From an uncultured Roseiflexus sp. (GTDB lineage: Bacteria; Chloroflexota; Chloroflexia; Chloroflexales; Roseiflexaceae): a stretch of DNA of 41,847 nucleotides. The position numbers were made by a program, and so were the translations under genes. The first letter of the stretch is position 1. Each line of letters begins with the position of its first letter. Location of the stretch: positions 1-41,847 of the forward strand of contig CALGYB010000066.1 in NCBI GenBank assembly GCA_937935075.1, read 5' to 3'. Below, one piece after another: positions 8,722 through 17,878 of this stretch. The notes beneath the pieces were generated by a model. It made no database searches, was not told where the DNA came from, and saw nothing but the letters and a program-made list of their open reading frames with translations.

Positions 8722-10134
8722 ATGCACCTGCAAGGGAAGCGTGCGCTGGTTATGGGGCTTGGCGTCCACGGCGGCGGGGTTGGCGTTGCGCGCTTCCTTG
8801 CGCTCCAGGGCGCAGAAGTGACTGTCACCGATCTGCGCACGCCCGACGACCTGCGCGCATCGCTCGATGCCCTCGCCGGTCTGCCGATCCGTTTCGTGCT
8901 CGGCGAGCACCGTGATGATGATTTCCGGCAGGCTGAGATTGTGGTGCGCAACCCGGCAGTGCCGTCTGCATCGCGGTACCTGCAGATCGCGCGTGAAGCC
9001 GGCGCAGCCGTCGAAATGGAAATGACCCTCTTCTTCCGGCTCTGCCCCGGACCGATCCTCGGCGTTACCGGCACGAAAGGCAAAACGACAACGACGTTGC
9101 TCCTGGGTGCGATGCTGCGCGAGCAGTTCCCGGAGACGGTCATCGCCGGCAATCTGCGCATTTCCGCCCTCGATCAACTGCCGTTGATCGACGTCGCTAC
9201 ACCTGTGGTGCTGGAACTCTCGTCATTTGCGCTCGAAGGGTTGGGCGAAGCCGGCTTAAGCCCGCAGATTGCCTGCATCACTTCGATTGCGCCGGATCAC
9301 CTCGACCGGTATGGAACGATGGAAGCGTATATTCAGGCAAAAGAGCAGATCTGGCGCCATCAGCGCCCCGGCGATGCGGTGGTGCTGAATGTCGGCTCCT
9401 CAGTGATGCGGAAGATGACGGTCGTTGACCATCGTCCGCTCGATGTGGTCTGGTTCGCCGGCGCGGACGAAGCGCGCCATCTGGAAGGGAAACGGGCAGC
9501 GTTCTGGCATGGCGACGAATTGATCTGGCATGATGCCTCTGCTGCGGGAGGTGCGACGCATACGGTCATCTGCGCCAGAGACGATGTGCGCCTGCCCGGA
9601 GCGCACAACCTGGCGAACATCGCAGCCGCCACCGCTGCCGCCTGCGCGTTTGGCGTCGCTCCAAAACATATTCGGCGCGCTGTGCAGACCTTTACCGGCG
9701 TTGAGCATCGCCTGGAGTTCGTGCGTGAACTCCATGGCGTGCGCTATGTCAATGATACCGCAGCGACCGCGCCTGAAGCGGCGATTGCCGCGCTCCGCGC
9801 GTTCGATGCGCCGATTGTGCTGATCGCCGGCGGCGCCGATAAGAATCTGCCATTCGACGCTTTTGCGCGCGAGATCGCGCGGCGAGTCAGAGCGGTGATC
9901 CTGCTCCAGGGAACAGCGACGCCGAAACTGCTGGCAGCGCTGCGCGCTGTGAGCGCTGATGCCGATGTTTTCGGTCCCTACGACGATTTCGAGCAAGCGC
10001 TCGACACGGCGCGCTGCATTGCCGCACCCGGCGACATTGTGCTCCTTTCGCCAGGATGCGCGAGTTTTGGCATGTTCCGCAATGAGTTCCATCGCGGCGA
10101 AGCATTTCGCCATATTATCCAGAGTTTTACGTGA
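8722..10134 (+). CDS. murD: UDP-MurNAc-L-alanine:D-glutamate ligase MurD
   Basis: MurD adds D-glutamate to UDP-MurNAc-L-Ala. The 470-residue protein has an N-terminal Rossmann-like UDP-binding domain beginning [17 protein letters not shown], the ATP loop [12 protein letters not shown] near residues 115-126, LSSFALEGL, the APDHLDRYG motif and a C-terminal domain with [12 protein letters not shown] and LIAGGADKN. All are typical. It ends in a GTGA overlap with the rhomboid gene, indicating translational coupling. Confidence 0.96.
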   Translation: MHLQGKRALVMGLGVHGGGVGVARFLALQGAEVTVTDLRTPDDLRASLDALAGLPIRFVLGEHRDDDFRQAEIVVRNPAVPSASRYLQIAREAGAAVEMEMTLFFRLCPGPILGVTGTKGKTTTTLLLGAMLREQFPETVIAGNLRISALDQLPLIDVATPVVLELSSFALEGLGEAGLSPQIACITSIAPDHLDRYGTMEAYIQAKEQIWRHQRPGDAVVLNVGSSVMRKMTVVDHRPLDVVWFAGADEARHLEGKRAAFWHGDELIWHDASAAGGATHTVICARDDVRLPGAHNLANIAAATAAACAFGVAPKHIRRAVQTFTGVEHRLEFVRELHGVRYVNDTAATAPEAAIAALRAFDAPIVLIAGGADKNLPFDAFAREIARRVRAVILLQGTATPKLLAALRAVSADADVFGPYDDFEQALDTARCIAAPGDIVLLSPGCASFGMFRNEFHRGEAFRHIIQSFT

Positions 10135-10976
10135 GCAACAACGATAACGACGCCGATTATCAGCGGATCCTGCGGAACCTCGAAGCCGCAGGACGCGCAC
10201 CGGAAGAACCATCGCCTGTGGAACCGGAGTCGCCGGCGATGGCGGTGCAGGTGCGGCTTCCGCTCTTTACGCCATGGGTGGCGCGCATTCTGTTGACGAT
10301 CAACATCGTCGTTTTTGCTGTTCCCTGGTTGCTCGATGTGGTGGGGATTCGGATCGCAGGCGGGGTGAGCATCTACGAATTCTCGTTGATCTGGGGCGCA
10401 AAAGATAATGCAGCGATTTTTGCCGGAAGCCAATACTACCGGTTCCTCACCGCTATGTTTCTCCACGGCGGGCTGGCGCACCTGTTCTTCAACTCGTTTG
10501 CGCTCTACTCGCTCGGTTTCGAGACGGAACGGCTCTTCGGCGCGCAGCGGTTCCTGGCAATCTACATGATTGCCGGTCTGGGAGGAGGAGTTGCTTCCTA
10601 TGCGCTCAACCCCAATCCTTCGGTGGGCGCGTCGGGCGCGATCTTCGGGCTGATCGGCGCATTGATCGCATTCTACACGGTTGCGCGTCGGGTATTGGGT
10701 GGAATTGCGCGCCAGCAACTGGGGAGCCTGATATTCATTACGCTGATTAACCTGGCGCTGGGATTGACTACGCCGTACATCGACAATAATGCGCATATCG
10801 GCGGGCTGGTGACCGGCGCACTGCTGGGGTGGCTGCTGGCGCCGCGGTTTGCGCTCGATACGCGATCCTACCCGCCGACCGTCGTGCGTCTCAGCCTGCG
10901 CAACGGATGGGCGCTGACCCTGGCGGTTCTGGTGATGTTGATCGTGCTGGTCGCGCTCATTACGCCGCCGATCTGA
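10131..10976 (+). CDS. Rhomboid family intramembrane serine protease
   Basis: The 281-residue protein has a hydrophilic, Pro/Glu-rich N-terminal segment of about 45 residues followed by roughly seven membrane helices. Rhomboid hallmarks are present: [13 protein letters not shown] with the oxyanion asparagine, the nucleophile in GASGAIFG (S168), and the partner histidine in NNAHIGGL (H222). The family cleaves substrates within the membrane; the substrate here is unknown. The GTG start overlaps the murD stop. Rhomboids are not normal dcw members, so its place between murD and ftsW hints at a role in envelope or division protein processing, which is inference only. Confidence 0.93.
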   Translation: MSNNDNDADYQRILRNLEAAGRAPEEPSPVEPESPAMAVQVRLPLFTPWVARILLTINIVVFAVPWLLDVVGIRIAGGVSIYEFSLIWGAKDNAAIFAGSQYYRFLTAMFLHGGLAHLFFNSFALYSLGFETERLFGAQRFLAIYMIAGLGGGVASYALNPNPSVGASGAIFGLIGALIAFYTVARRVLGGIARQQLGSLIFITLINLALGLTTPYIDNNAHIGGLVTGALLGWLLAPRFALDTRSYPPTVVRLSLRNGWALTLAVLVMLIVLVALITPPI

Positions 10977-11009
10977 AGCGTTTGCTTACAAGGTTGAAAG
11001 CGAAAACCT

Positions 11010-12272
11010 ATGGCAGAAACGTTACCTCGCAAACCGGATTATGTTTTGTTCGCCGCTGTCGGCACGCTGGTGCTGCTGGGATTGGTGATGGTGTACAGCG
11101 CATCGTTTATGCGCGCTTATGCCGATACCGGCGATCAACTCTACTATACCTGGCGCCAGATGACGGCGGCGGTGATCGGTGTGGTTGCGCTCCTGGCGGC
11201 GCAACGCATCGATTACCGGATCTGGCGGCGCTTTTCGGTGCATCTGATGGCCGGCGCACTCTTTCTACTGCTGCTGACGCTCATCCTGCCTGCCTCGATG
11301 ACCGAAGCCAACGGTGCGCGTAGCTGGATCCGCGTCGGTTCGTTCAGCATGCAACCGTCGGAGATTGCCAAACTGGTGATGGTGATCTACTTTGCCGACT
11401 GGCTCTCACGGCGCGGCGAAAAACTGACGAATGTCACCTATGGGCTGGCGCCGTTTGCGCTGATGCTTGGCGTGGTTTGCGGTCTGGTGTTGTTGGGGCG
11501 TGATCTTGGAACCACAATTGTACTGGTCATCGTTGCGGGCGTGGTCTACTTTGCGGCTGGCGCCAGCCTGTTGCATATCATCGGAGCGGCAATCGTGGCA
11601 GGCAGCGCATTCTGGGGGTTGATCAACATCGCTACCTACCGGCTGGAACGGATTGCTGCCTGGATCGACCCGTTTGCGCACTATCAGGGCGCCGGGTATC
11701 AACCGGTTCACGCGCTCTACGCGCTGGGAAGCGGCGGGTTGTTTGGCGTCGGGATCGGGCAGGCGCGTCAGAAGTTCTTCTGGCTGCCCGAAGCGCATAC
11801 CGATGCCATTTTCGCCATCATTGGCGAGGAGTTCGGATTGGTCGGAACCCTCTTCGTCGTCACCTGTTTTCTGGTGATCGCCTATCGCGGCATGCGTATC
11901 GCCGGTCGTTCGTCCGATCCTTTCGCAGCGCTGCTCGCTACCGGCATCACCTGCTGGATCGTCAGTCAGGCGCTGATCAACATTGCCGTAGTGACGACGC
12001 TCATTCCGTTCACCGGGCTGACGTTGCCGTTCATCAGTTATGGCGGAACATCACTGACGGTGTGTATGGCAGCGGCTGGTATTTTGCTGAATATTTCGCG
12101 TCATACCGGCCATACGTCTCCAGGTGAGTCTCATGAAACGGTCGTCCAATCAGAACGTTCAGCGTCCTTTGCGCGTCTGGCTGGTTGGTGGCGGAACCGG
12201 CGGTCACGTCTATCCGGCGCTGACCGTCGCCGCGGCGCTCAACGCGCCTGGGGCGCCATCCGTCGCCGCTGA
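11010..12272 (+). CDS. ftsW: Septal peptidoglycan glycosyltransferase FtsW (SEDS family)
   Basis: FtsW polymerises lipid II into septal glycan strands together with FtsI. The 420-residue product has about ten membrane helices and SEDS motifs including GLVMVYSAS at the N-terminus, a GSFSMQPSEIAKL segment, LLGRDLGTT, HTDAIFAIIGEE and PFISYGGTS. After the last helix, ending near ILLNISRHT, there is an unusual hydrophilic tail of about 50 residues rich in arginine. That tail is encoded in the 140 nt overlapping the start of murG in another frame. The protein without the tail matches the usual length. Confidence 0.95.
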   Translation: MAETLPRKPDYVLFAAVGTLVLLGLVMVYSASFMRAYADTGDQLYYTWRQMTAAVIGVVALLAAQRIDYRIWRRFSVHLMAGALFLLLLTLILPASMTEANGARSWIRVGSFSMQPSEIAKLVMVIYFADWLSRRGEKLTNVTYGLAPFALMLGVVCGLVLLGRDLGTTIVLVIVAGVVYFAAGASLLHIIGAAIVAGSAFWGLINIATYRLERIAAWIDPFAHYQGAGYQPVHALYALGSGGLFGVGIGQARQKFFWLPEAHTDAIFAIIGEEFGLVGTLFVVTCFLVIAYRGMRIAGRSSDPFAALLATGITCWIVSQALINIAVVTTLIPFTGLTLPFISYGGTSLTVCMAAAGILLNISRHTGHTSPGESHETVVQSERSASFARLAGWWRNRRSRLSGADRRRGAQRAWGAIRRR

Positions 12273-13443
12273 GTCGCCGAACCGATTGGGTGGCGCAGGA
12301 TCGTTCGATGCACGATGGTCGGCGCTCTACGTGGGAAGTGTTGGCGGTATGGAAGCAGCGCTTGTAGCGCGTGAAAGCGCCCTGCCGTTCCAGGCAATAC
12401 CGGCAGCGGCGCTGCGTGGTCGCAATCCGTTGACGATGATGCGCAACCTGGCAACGCTGGCGCATGGAACTATCGCAGCACGTCGGCTTGCCGAATGGGA
12501 TCGACCGGTTGTGATCCTGGGCACCGGCGGGTATGTGTGCGTACCAGTCTTTCTGGCGGCGCGCCTCGCGGGCATACCCACGCTGATCTACCTGCCTGAT
12601 GTGGTTCCCGGTCTGGCAGTGCGGCTCCTGGCGCGCCTGTCCACCCTGGTCGCCTGTAGCGTGGCCGACTCTGGCCGTTATCTGGGGCTTGAACCGCTGG
12701 AGTATGACGAGGCTCTCGCGCGACTGAAGGCGGGGCATCGGACGGTTCGACTGGTGGTCACCGGCTATCCGGTGCGTCAGGAACTGTTCGTTGCCGACAG
12801 GCAGGCCTGTCGCGCGGCGTTTGGATTGCGTGATGACGTGCCGACGCTGCTGGTCGCCGGCGGCAGCCGCGGTTCGCGCAGCATCAATCGGGCGATTGCT
12901 GCGCTGTTGCCGGCATTGCTCCCGTTTATGGAAATTATTCACGTGTGTGGACGCGAAGGAGATGCGACATTTCTCAGAGCAGCGATACGGGAGTTGCCAG
13001 AAAACCTGCAAAAGCGGTATCATCTGTTTGAGTATCTCCACGGCGCATCGACGATACTCGTTCCGGGCGCCACGTCTCCCGCGCCGACCATGGTCGCAGC
13101 ACTCGCCGCCGCCGATCTGACGGTCTGTCGTAGCGGCGCTTCAACCCTTGGAGAGTTGCCTGCGGTTGGATTGCCGGCGGTGCTTGTGCCCTATCCGCAT
13201 GTGCATCAGGAGGAGAATGCCGATTACCTGACGCAGCGCGGCGCAGCGGTCAAAATCAGCGATGCTGCGCTTGCCCGCACCACAGAGGAAGGATTGCTCT
13301 TTCGCGAAATCCACCGGCTCATCCATCGCCGGGACGAACGATGCGCCATGGCAGAACGGATGCGGGCGCTGGCGCAACCCGACGCCGCCCGTCGGCTCGC
13401 GTTTCTGCTTCAGATGCTGGTGAGCAGGAGACTGATGGCATGA
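12133..13443 (+). CDS. murG: Lipid II synthase MurG (GT28)
   Basis: MurG adds GlcNAc to lipid I on the cytoplasmic membrane face, giving lipid II. The N-terminal loop VWLVGGGTGGHVYPAL, the second-domain LLVAGGSRGSRSIN, CRSGASTLGELPAVGLPAVLVPYP and HQEENADYL motifs fit. I chose ATG 12133, which has AGGTGAG 4 nt upstream, over the GTG at 12124, giving 436 residues. That is longer than usual, with an insertion after the first helix (around APGAPSVAAESPNRLGG) and expansions in the second domain. The first 140 nt overlap the end of ftsW. The stop overlaps the next start as ATGA. Confidence 0.95.
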   Translation: MKRSSNQNVQRPLRVWLVGGGTGGHVYPALTVAAALNAPGAPSVAAESPNRLGGAGSFDARWSALYVGSVGGMEAALVARESALPFQAIPAAALRGRNPLTMMRNLATLAHGTIAARRLAEWDRPVVILGTGGYVCVPVFLAARLAGIPTLIYLPDVVPGLAVRLLARLSTLVACSVADSGRYLGLEPLEYDEALARLKAGHRTVRLVVTGYPVRQELFVADRQACRAAFGLRDDVPTLLVAGGSRGSRSINRAIAALLPALLPFMEIIHVCGREGDATFLRAAIRELPENLQKRYHLFEYLHGASTILVPGATSPAPTMVAALAAADLTVCRSGASTLGELPAVGLPAVLVPYPHVHQEENADYLTQRGAAVKISDAALARTTEEGLLFREIHRLIHRRDERCAMAERMRALAQPDAARRLAFLLQMLVSRRLMA

Positions 13444-14090
13444 TAACGATCGATCTGAGCGGTCCGTTCGTTACGTATTCGATCCTTGTAGCGCTCGGCA
13501 TCCTCGGTTGGGTGTGGGGCTTCCGTTACTTCGTCAGCCTGGGGCTGATGACAACCCTGGCATATCTGATTGCCGTCCAGGGCGGTAATTTCGTCGTCGG
13601 GCTGATCAACCGAACGTACAGCAACTTGCCGCGACTGGCAGCGTTTCTGACCGGCGGCAGCACCGCTGATGTCGCGCCGCTGGGTCCGATTATTCCGGAG
13701 AATCTTGAGGCGCCGCTCTTGCTGCGTGTGCTGGTCTTTGTTGCGTTGGTAGCGGTAGGCATTGGATACTCGTTTCCGTGGGAAGGAAAGCCGCTTGGCG
13801 GATGGGGCGGCAAACGTCCGCTGCGTATCCTGGGAGCGCTGACCGGCCTGTACACAGCGGTGTTGTTGACCAGCGCCGTGGCGATTTTCTGGCGCGAATT
13901 CGCGCCAACTGCCAATGTTCCAGATATGCTGGCGACTGCGTTGAATAGCCTGCCGACGTGGGCTGGCATCATTCCGTCGACGATTACGGCATTTGTTATC
14001 ACCCTGCTGATCGTCACGGTCATTCGTTTCAATCGTGTTTGGGCGGTTGACGGCGGCGGCGGCGGTGGCGGCGGCGGTCCTAAAAAATAG
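13440..14090 (+). CDS. Unknown membrane protein within the dcw cluster
   Basis: I do not recognise this 216-residue protein with certainty. It starts with ATG overlapping the murG stop (ATGA). Five or so hydrophobic segments are visible: two or three in residues 10-60, one near 98-117, one near 135-157 and one near 180-203. The N-terminal pattern with a GF-R after the first helix faintly resembles CvpA-like proteins, but that is weak. The C-terminus is a run of about ten glycines followed by PKK. Tight coupling to murG and murC argues for a function in wall synthesis or division. Confidence 0.8.
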   Translation: MITIDLSGPFVTYSILVALGILGWVWGFRYFVSLGLMTTLAYLIAVQGGNFVVGLINRTYSNLPRLAAFLTGGSTADVAPLGPIIPENLEAPLLLRVLVFVALVAVGIGYSFPWEGKPLGGWGGKRPLRILGALTGLYTAVLLTSAVAIFWREFAPTANVPDMLATALNSLPTWAGIIPSTITAFVITLLIVTVIRFNRVWAVDGGGGGGGGGPKK

Positions 14091-14106
14091 TATCCAGGGC
14101 GCAGAG

Positions 14107-15525
14107 ATGCACTATCACATCGTCGGCATTGCGGGCGCAGGAATGAGCGCCATTGCTCATATTCTGCTGGATCAGGGGCATACGGTCAGCGGTTCGGATC
14201 TCCAGCAGAATACGCTTACCGTCACGCTTGCGCAGCGCGGCGCACAGATCTGGCACGGGCACGACCCGTCCCTCGTCGCGGGCGCTGACCGATTGGTGGC
14301 TACGTCTGCGGTGCGGGACGATCATGTCGAACTGATTGCGGCGCGCCGGCGTGGTATTCCGGTGTTGCGACGCGCTGACCTCTGGCGTGAATGGTCGCGC
14401 GCGCGGCAGGTGGTGGCAGTAGCCGGCGCTCATGGGAAAACGACCACGACGGCGCTGATAGCACTGATGCTGACCCACGCCGGCGTTAAACCTGGTTTCC
14501 TGATCGGCGGCGAAATCCCCGATCTTGGAACGAATGCGCGCTGGGGCGATCCTGCGGCGCCGCTCGTCGTGGAAGCCGATGAATATGACCGGACATTTCT
14601 GGCGCTCGCGCCCAATGTGGCGGTGATCACCAATGTCGAGTGGGAACACGTCGATATCTATCCATCGCCAGAAGCGTATGAAGCGGCATTCCGTGCGTTT
14701 GCCGGGAACGTTGCGCATCCGCAGCGCCTGATTGTGTGCAACGACGACCCTGGCGCTGTGCGAGTCGCAGATCATCCCGACGTTCAACTGTATGGCATCG
14801 AAGAAACTGTTGCGCGTAATCCGGCATCATGCCGTCTGGCGCTGATGGACTGGATGGCTGCGAATGTGCGCTATGACGGCGCCATGACAAGTTTTGATCT
14901 CTGGCGCTATGACCGTCGCACCTTTGGTACGCGGCTCGAAGGCACGTATGTGATGCGATTGGTCGGCGATCACCATGTGCGGAATGCGCTGGCAGCCATC
15001 GCAGTGGCGATGACGCTGGGAATTGATCGAGCGGCGATAGCCGCTGCACTCGCCGGGTATCGCGGCGCCCGCCGACGCTTCGATGTCAAAGGCGAGGTGA
15101 ACGGCATCATTGTGATTGACGACTACGCACATCACCCGACGGAAGTGCGCGCAACCCTGGCAGCGGCACGCGCTCGTTTTCCAGATCGTCGCATTGTCGT
15201 CTACCTGCAACCGCACACATTCTCGCGCACGTATGCGATGCTCGACGCCTGGGCGGATGCCTTTGATGTGGCGGATGTCGTTCGAGTTGGCGACGTCTAC
15301 CCGGCGCGCGAAACAGGCGATCCGCATGCGGCTGCGTGTGCGCTTGCGGCGCGCATTGTTCACCGTGATGTTCAGGTTGCAGGAGATGTAGCGACCGCAA
15401 CGGCAACAATTGTCGCATTGTTGCAACCCGGCGATGTGTTGTTGACCCTCGGCGCCGGTGATGGATACCGGGTCGGCGAGATGGCGATCCAGGCATTGGG
15501 GGCGGCGGGGCAGGCGTTGGCGTAG
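14107..15525 (+). CDS. murC: UDP-MurNAc:L-alanine ligase MurC
   Basis: MurC attaches L-Ala to UDP-MurNAc, the first peptide step of precursor synthesis. It has the N-terminal nucleotide fold IVGIAGAGMSAIAH, the ATP loop AGAHGKTTTTAL, EADEYDRTFL, the TNVEWEHVDIY motif and the C-terminal IDDYAHHPTEVRATL region. The frame is open upstream from 14035, but that portion is out-of-frame glycine-run sequence; the ATG at 14107 gives the standard N-terminus and 472 residues. A purine-rich GGGCGCAGAG precedes it. Confidence 0.96.
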   Translation: MHYHIVGIAGAGMSAIAHILLDQGHTVSGSDLQQNTLTVTLAQRGAQIWHGHDPSLVAGADRLVATSAVRDDHVELIAARRRGIPVLRRADLWREWSRARQVVAVAGAHGKTTTTALIALMLTHAGVKPGFLIGGEIPDLGTNARWGDPAAPLVVEADEYDRTFLALAPNVAVITNVEWEHVDIYPSPEAYEAAFRAFAGNVAHPQRLIVCNDDPGAVRVADHPDVQLYGIEETVARNPASCRLALMDWMAANVRYDGAMTSFDLWRYDRRTFGTRLEGTYVMRLVGDHHVRNALAAIAVAMTLGIDRAAIAAALAGYRGARRRFDVKGEVNGIIVIDDYAHHPTEVRATLAAARARFPDRRIVVYLQPHTFSRTYAMLDAWADAFDVADVVRVGDVYPARETGDPHAAACALAARIVHRDVQVAGDVATATATIVALLQPGDVLLTLGAGDGYRVGEMAIQALGAAGQALA

Positions 15526-15605
15526 GGCGGGTGTCGTAGTAGGGGCAGGTCTCAGACCTGCCCCTACGGTGACGACGATGACGACAACGACGACACCCTA
15601 CGCCC
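15519..15605. repeat. Nested palindrome after murC
   Basis: A perfect 14-bp inverted repeat with a single-base centre lies at 15539-15552 and 15554-15567 (GTAGGGGCAGGTCT and its complement). It is enclosed by a second, imperfect pair: GCGTAGGG...TGTCGT at 15519-15537 against ACGACACCCTACGCCC at about 15590-15605. It may be a dispersed repeat; there is no T run, so it is not a classical terminator. Confidence 0.75.
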
Positions 15606-15632
15606 CCAGGGATAATTGGAATTGAACGCAAC

Positions 15633-16925
15633 GTGACAAACGACGACACAACCACATTTCATCGACGCGTCGCCGAAGAATTGGGCGCCCGCTACGGCGG
15701 TGACGAATGCGCGCCCGAAGGATGGCGCGAAATTCAGACGTGGCACTGGGAACGGGCAGGCGCGTATACGGCTGCCATCGAGACGGCGCTGGCAATCACC
15801 GAGATGCGTGTTGCACGGCTCGACTTTGGCGGCGCGCGTCAGTGGACGGAGCGGGTGTTGACGCTGCTCGAGCGCATTGACGTGGAGTCCCGGCCGCCAT
15901 ACGAACTGCGCGCTTGCGCGCTGGCGCTGGCAGTGCTCGAATTCGGCGGTCAGTACCGCGAAGGACTCGAATATGCCCGTCGGATGTTGCGGGCGGCGCA
16001 GCGTACCCGAAATGCCGAGGCGGAGGCGCGCGCGTTGCTCGGAATCGGGCGTATGCAGCGTGAACTCGGACAACTGGTTCAGGCGGAAACGGTATTACAC
16101 AACGCACGCGATCTTGCCGCCCGTGGCGAGTTGAGCGATCTGGAAGCCGAAGCCCGTCTGCATCTGGCAAAAGTGCATCAGTTGCAAGGGCGGCATCTGG
16201 AAGCGCTACAAGAGTTGCAAATGGCGCGTGAGGAACATGAACGCGAGGAACATGAAACCATTGACGAAAAATTGAAACTTGCGCGCGTGCTGACGGGTAT
16301 TGGTGATGTGTATCGTGTTCTGGGAGCGAATCAGGAGGCTTTCACCTTCTATACTCGCGCATTGAGCCTGGAACAGGGACGCGGCAGCCTGATCGGGCAG
16401 GCGATCCTGAAAGATAAACTCGCACTGGTGCTGCTTAACCAGAATAAACCTGCCGATGCGCTGGTATCAGCCGAAGAGAGCCTCCACCTGCGGCGGCGGA
16501 TTAACGATATTGTCGGTCAGGCGCGCTCGTATACGGTGATTGGCACGGTGATGAGCTGCCTCGGGCGTCATGAACAGGCGATGGAGTCATACCGGCGCGC
16601 ATACGAATTGCAGGAGTGGACGCAAAATCCGCGTGGTCAGTGCATCGCCCTGATTCATCTGGGCGATGCTGCACGTGCGCTGCGTCAGCCACAGGCGGCT
16701 GTGCTGCATTACGAACAAGCGCTTGCGCTGGCGCGCCGCGATCGGGATCAGATTGGCATTGTGCGTGCGCTTGAGCGACTCGGCGATCTGCATTACGCTC
16801 AGGCGCAGCAGTCGCAGGCGCTGGCGCGCTGGAATGAGGCGCTTCAGATCCGCGAGGCGCTGCGCCACGTCGATGAAGCGGACAAATTGCGCTATCGCAT
16901 TCGTGCAATACAGCCAGCGGGATAA
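15633..16925 (+). CDS. TPR-repeat protein between murC and murB
   Basis: The 430-residue soluble protein has no signal peptide or membrane helix. From about residue 75 onward it is built of helical pairs with tetratricopeptide spacing, for example A-ALLGIGRMQRELGQ, LTGIGDVYRVLGANQEAFTFYTRAL, AYELQEW and LGDAARALRQPQAAVLHYEQALALAR. TPRs are protein-protein interaction scaffolds; no catalytic domain is visible. The GTG start at 15633 is the first good candidate but has no strong ribosome site. It is separated from murC by a palindrome and ends 3 nt before murB, so it is probably cotranscribed with it. Its role is unknown. Confidence 0.85.
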   Translation: MTNDDTTTFHRRVAEELGARYGGDECAPEGWREIQTWHWERAGAYTAAIETALAITEMRVARLDFGGARQWTERVLTLLERIDVESRPPYELRACALALAVLEFGGQYREGLEYARRMLRAAQRTRNAEAEARALLGIGRMQRELGQLVQAETVLHNARDLAARGELSDLEAEARLHLAKVHQLQGRHLEALQELQMAREEHEREEHETIDEKLKLARVLTGIGDVYRVLGANQEAFTFYTRALSLEQGRGSLIGQAILKDKLALVLLNQNKPADALVSAEESLHLRRRINDIVGQARSYTVIGTVMSCLGRHEQAMESYRRAYELQEWTQNPRGQCIALIHLGDAARALRQPQAAVLHYEQALALARRDRDQIGIVRALERLGDLHYAQAQQSQALARWNEALQIREALRHVDEADKLRYRIRAIQPAG

Positions 16926-16928
16926 GGT

Positions 16929-17816
16929 ATGCAGTATCTGGAAAACGAACCACTGGCGTCATACACCTCCTGGCGCATTGGCGGACCGGCGCGCTATTTC
17001 GTGCAGGCGACAGACGCCACTGATCTGGTGCAGGCGCTCGCGTGGGCCGATCAGCGCAATCTACCCGTCTTTGTGCTCGGCGGCGGTTCGAATGTTCTGA
17101 TACGCGACACCGGTTTTCCCGGATTGGTTGTTCGCATTCGCGCGCACAATCTGCGCCTCGAAACCCATGGGGACGAAGCGCGGGCGATGGTCGAGGCCGG
17201 AGCGCCAATGGCAGGCATCGCGCGCCGGCTGGCGCGCCAGGGGTGGGCGGGTCTGGAATGGGCGGAAGGATTGCCCGGAACGATCGGCGGCGCGCTGTAC
17301 GGCAATGCTGGCTGCTATGGCGGCGACATTGCAACGGCGCTCGAACGCGCCTGGGTGCTGGTCAATGGCGAAACGCAGGAATGGTCGGCAGAGCGCTTTG
17401 CATTCGGTTATCGAACGAGTGTGCTCAAGCGGATGCGCGCCGATGGCGTTGCCTGGCGCGATCAGCCGATCATCCTCGCCGCTGCGTTTCGCCTGCACCG
17501 CGACGATCTGACGGCGCTGGCGCGACGGATGGAGCGCACCTCGCACGAACGACGCGGTAAGACGCCGTGGGGCGCCAGTTGCGGCAGCGTGTTCAAGAAC
17601 CCGCCAGGAGAGAGCGCAGGGCGCCTGATCGAAGCCGCCGGCTTGAAGGGAACGCGCATTGGGAATGCGGAAATTGCTGCGCGCCATGCCAACTACATTA
17701 TCAATCTCGGCGGCGCGTCGAGTGATGATGTGCTGCGCCTGATCGACCTGGCGCGTGAACGGGTGCTGGCAATGACCGGGATCGAACTCGAACTCGAAAT
17801 TCAGATCGTCGGATGA
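16929..17816 (+). CDS. murB: UDP-N-acetylenolpyruvoylglucosamine reductase MurB
   Basis: MurB reduces UDP-GlcNAc-enolpyruvate to UDP-MurNAc using NADPH and FAD. The 295-residue product begins with the typical YTSWRIGGPARYF, followed by FAD-binding VLGGGSNVLIRD, GLEWAEGLPGTIGGALYGNAGCYGGD, the catalytic-serine motif SCGSVFKNP and GRLIEAAGLKG. Length fits the shorter Gram-positive-like type. The ATG is 3 nt after the TPR gene stop. Confidence 0.97.
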   Translation: MQYLENEPLASYTSWRIGGPARYFVQATDATDLVQALAWADQRNLPVFVLGGGSNVLIRDTGFPGLVVRIRAHNLRLETHGDEARAMVEAGAPMAGIARRLARQGWAGLEWAEGLPGTIGGALYGNAGCYGGDIATALERAWVLVNGETQEWSAERFAFGYRTSVLKRMRADGVAWRDQPIILAAAFRLHRDDLTALARRMERTSHERRGKTPWGASCGSVFKNPPGESAGRLIEAAGLKGTRIGNAEIAARHANYIINLGGASSDDVLRLIDLARERVLAMTGIELELEIQIVG

Positions 17817-17878
17817 ACAATCGGCGGTGTCCAATCAGGCGCGACGCCGCTTGAGATCGAGGACGGAGACTGACAACG

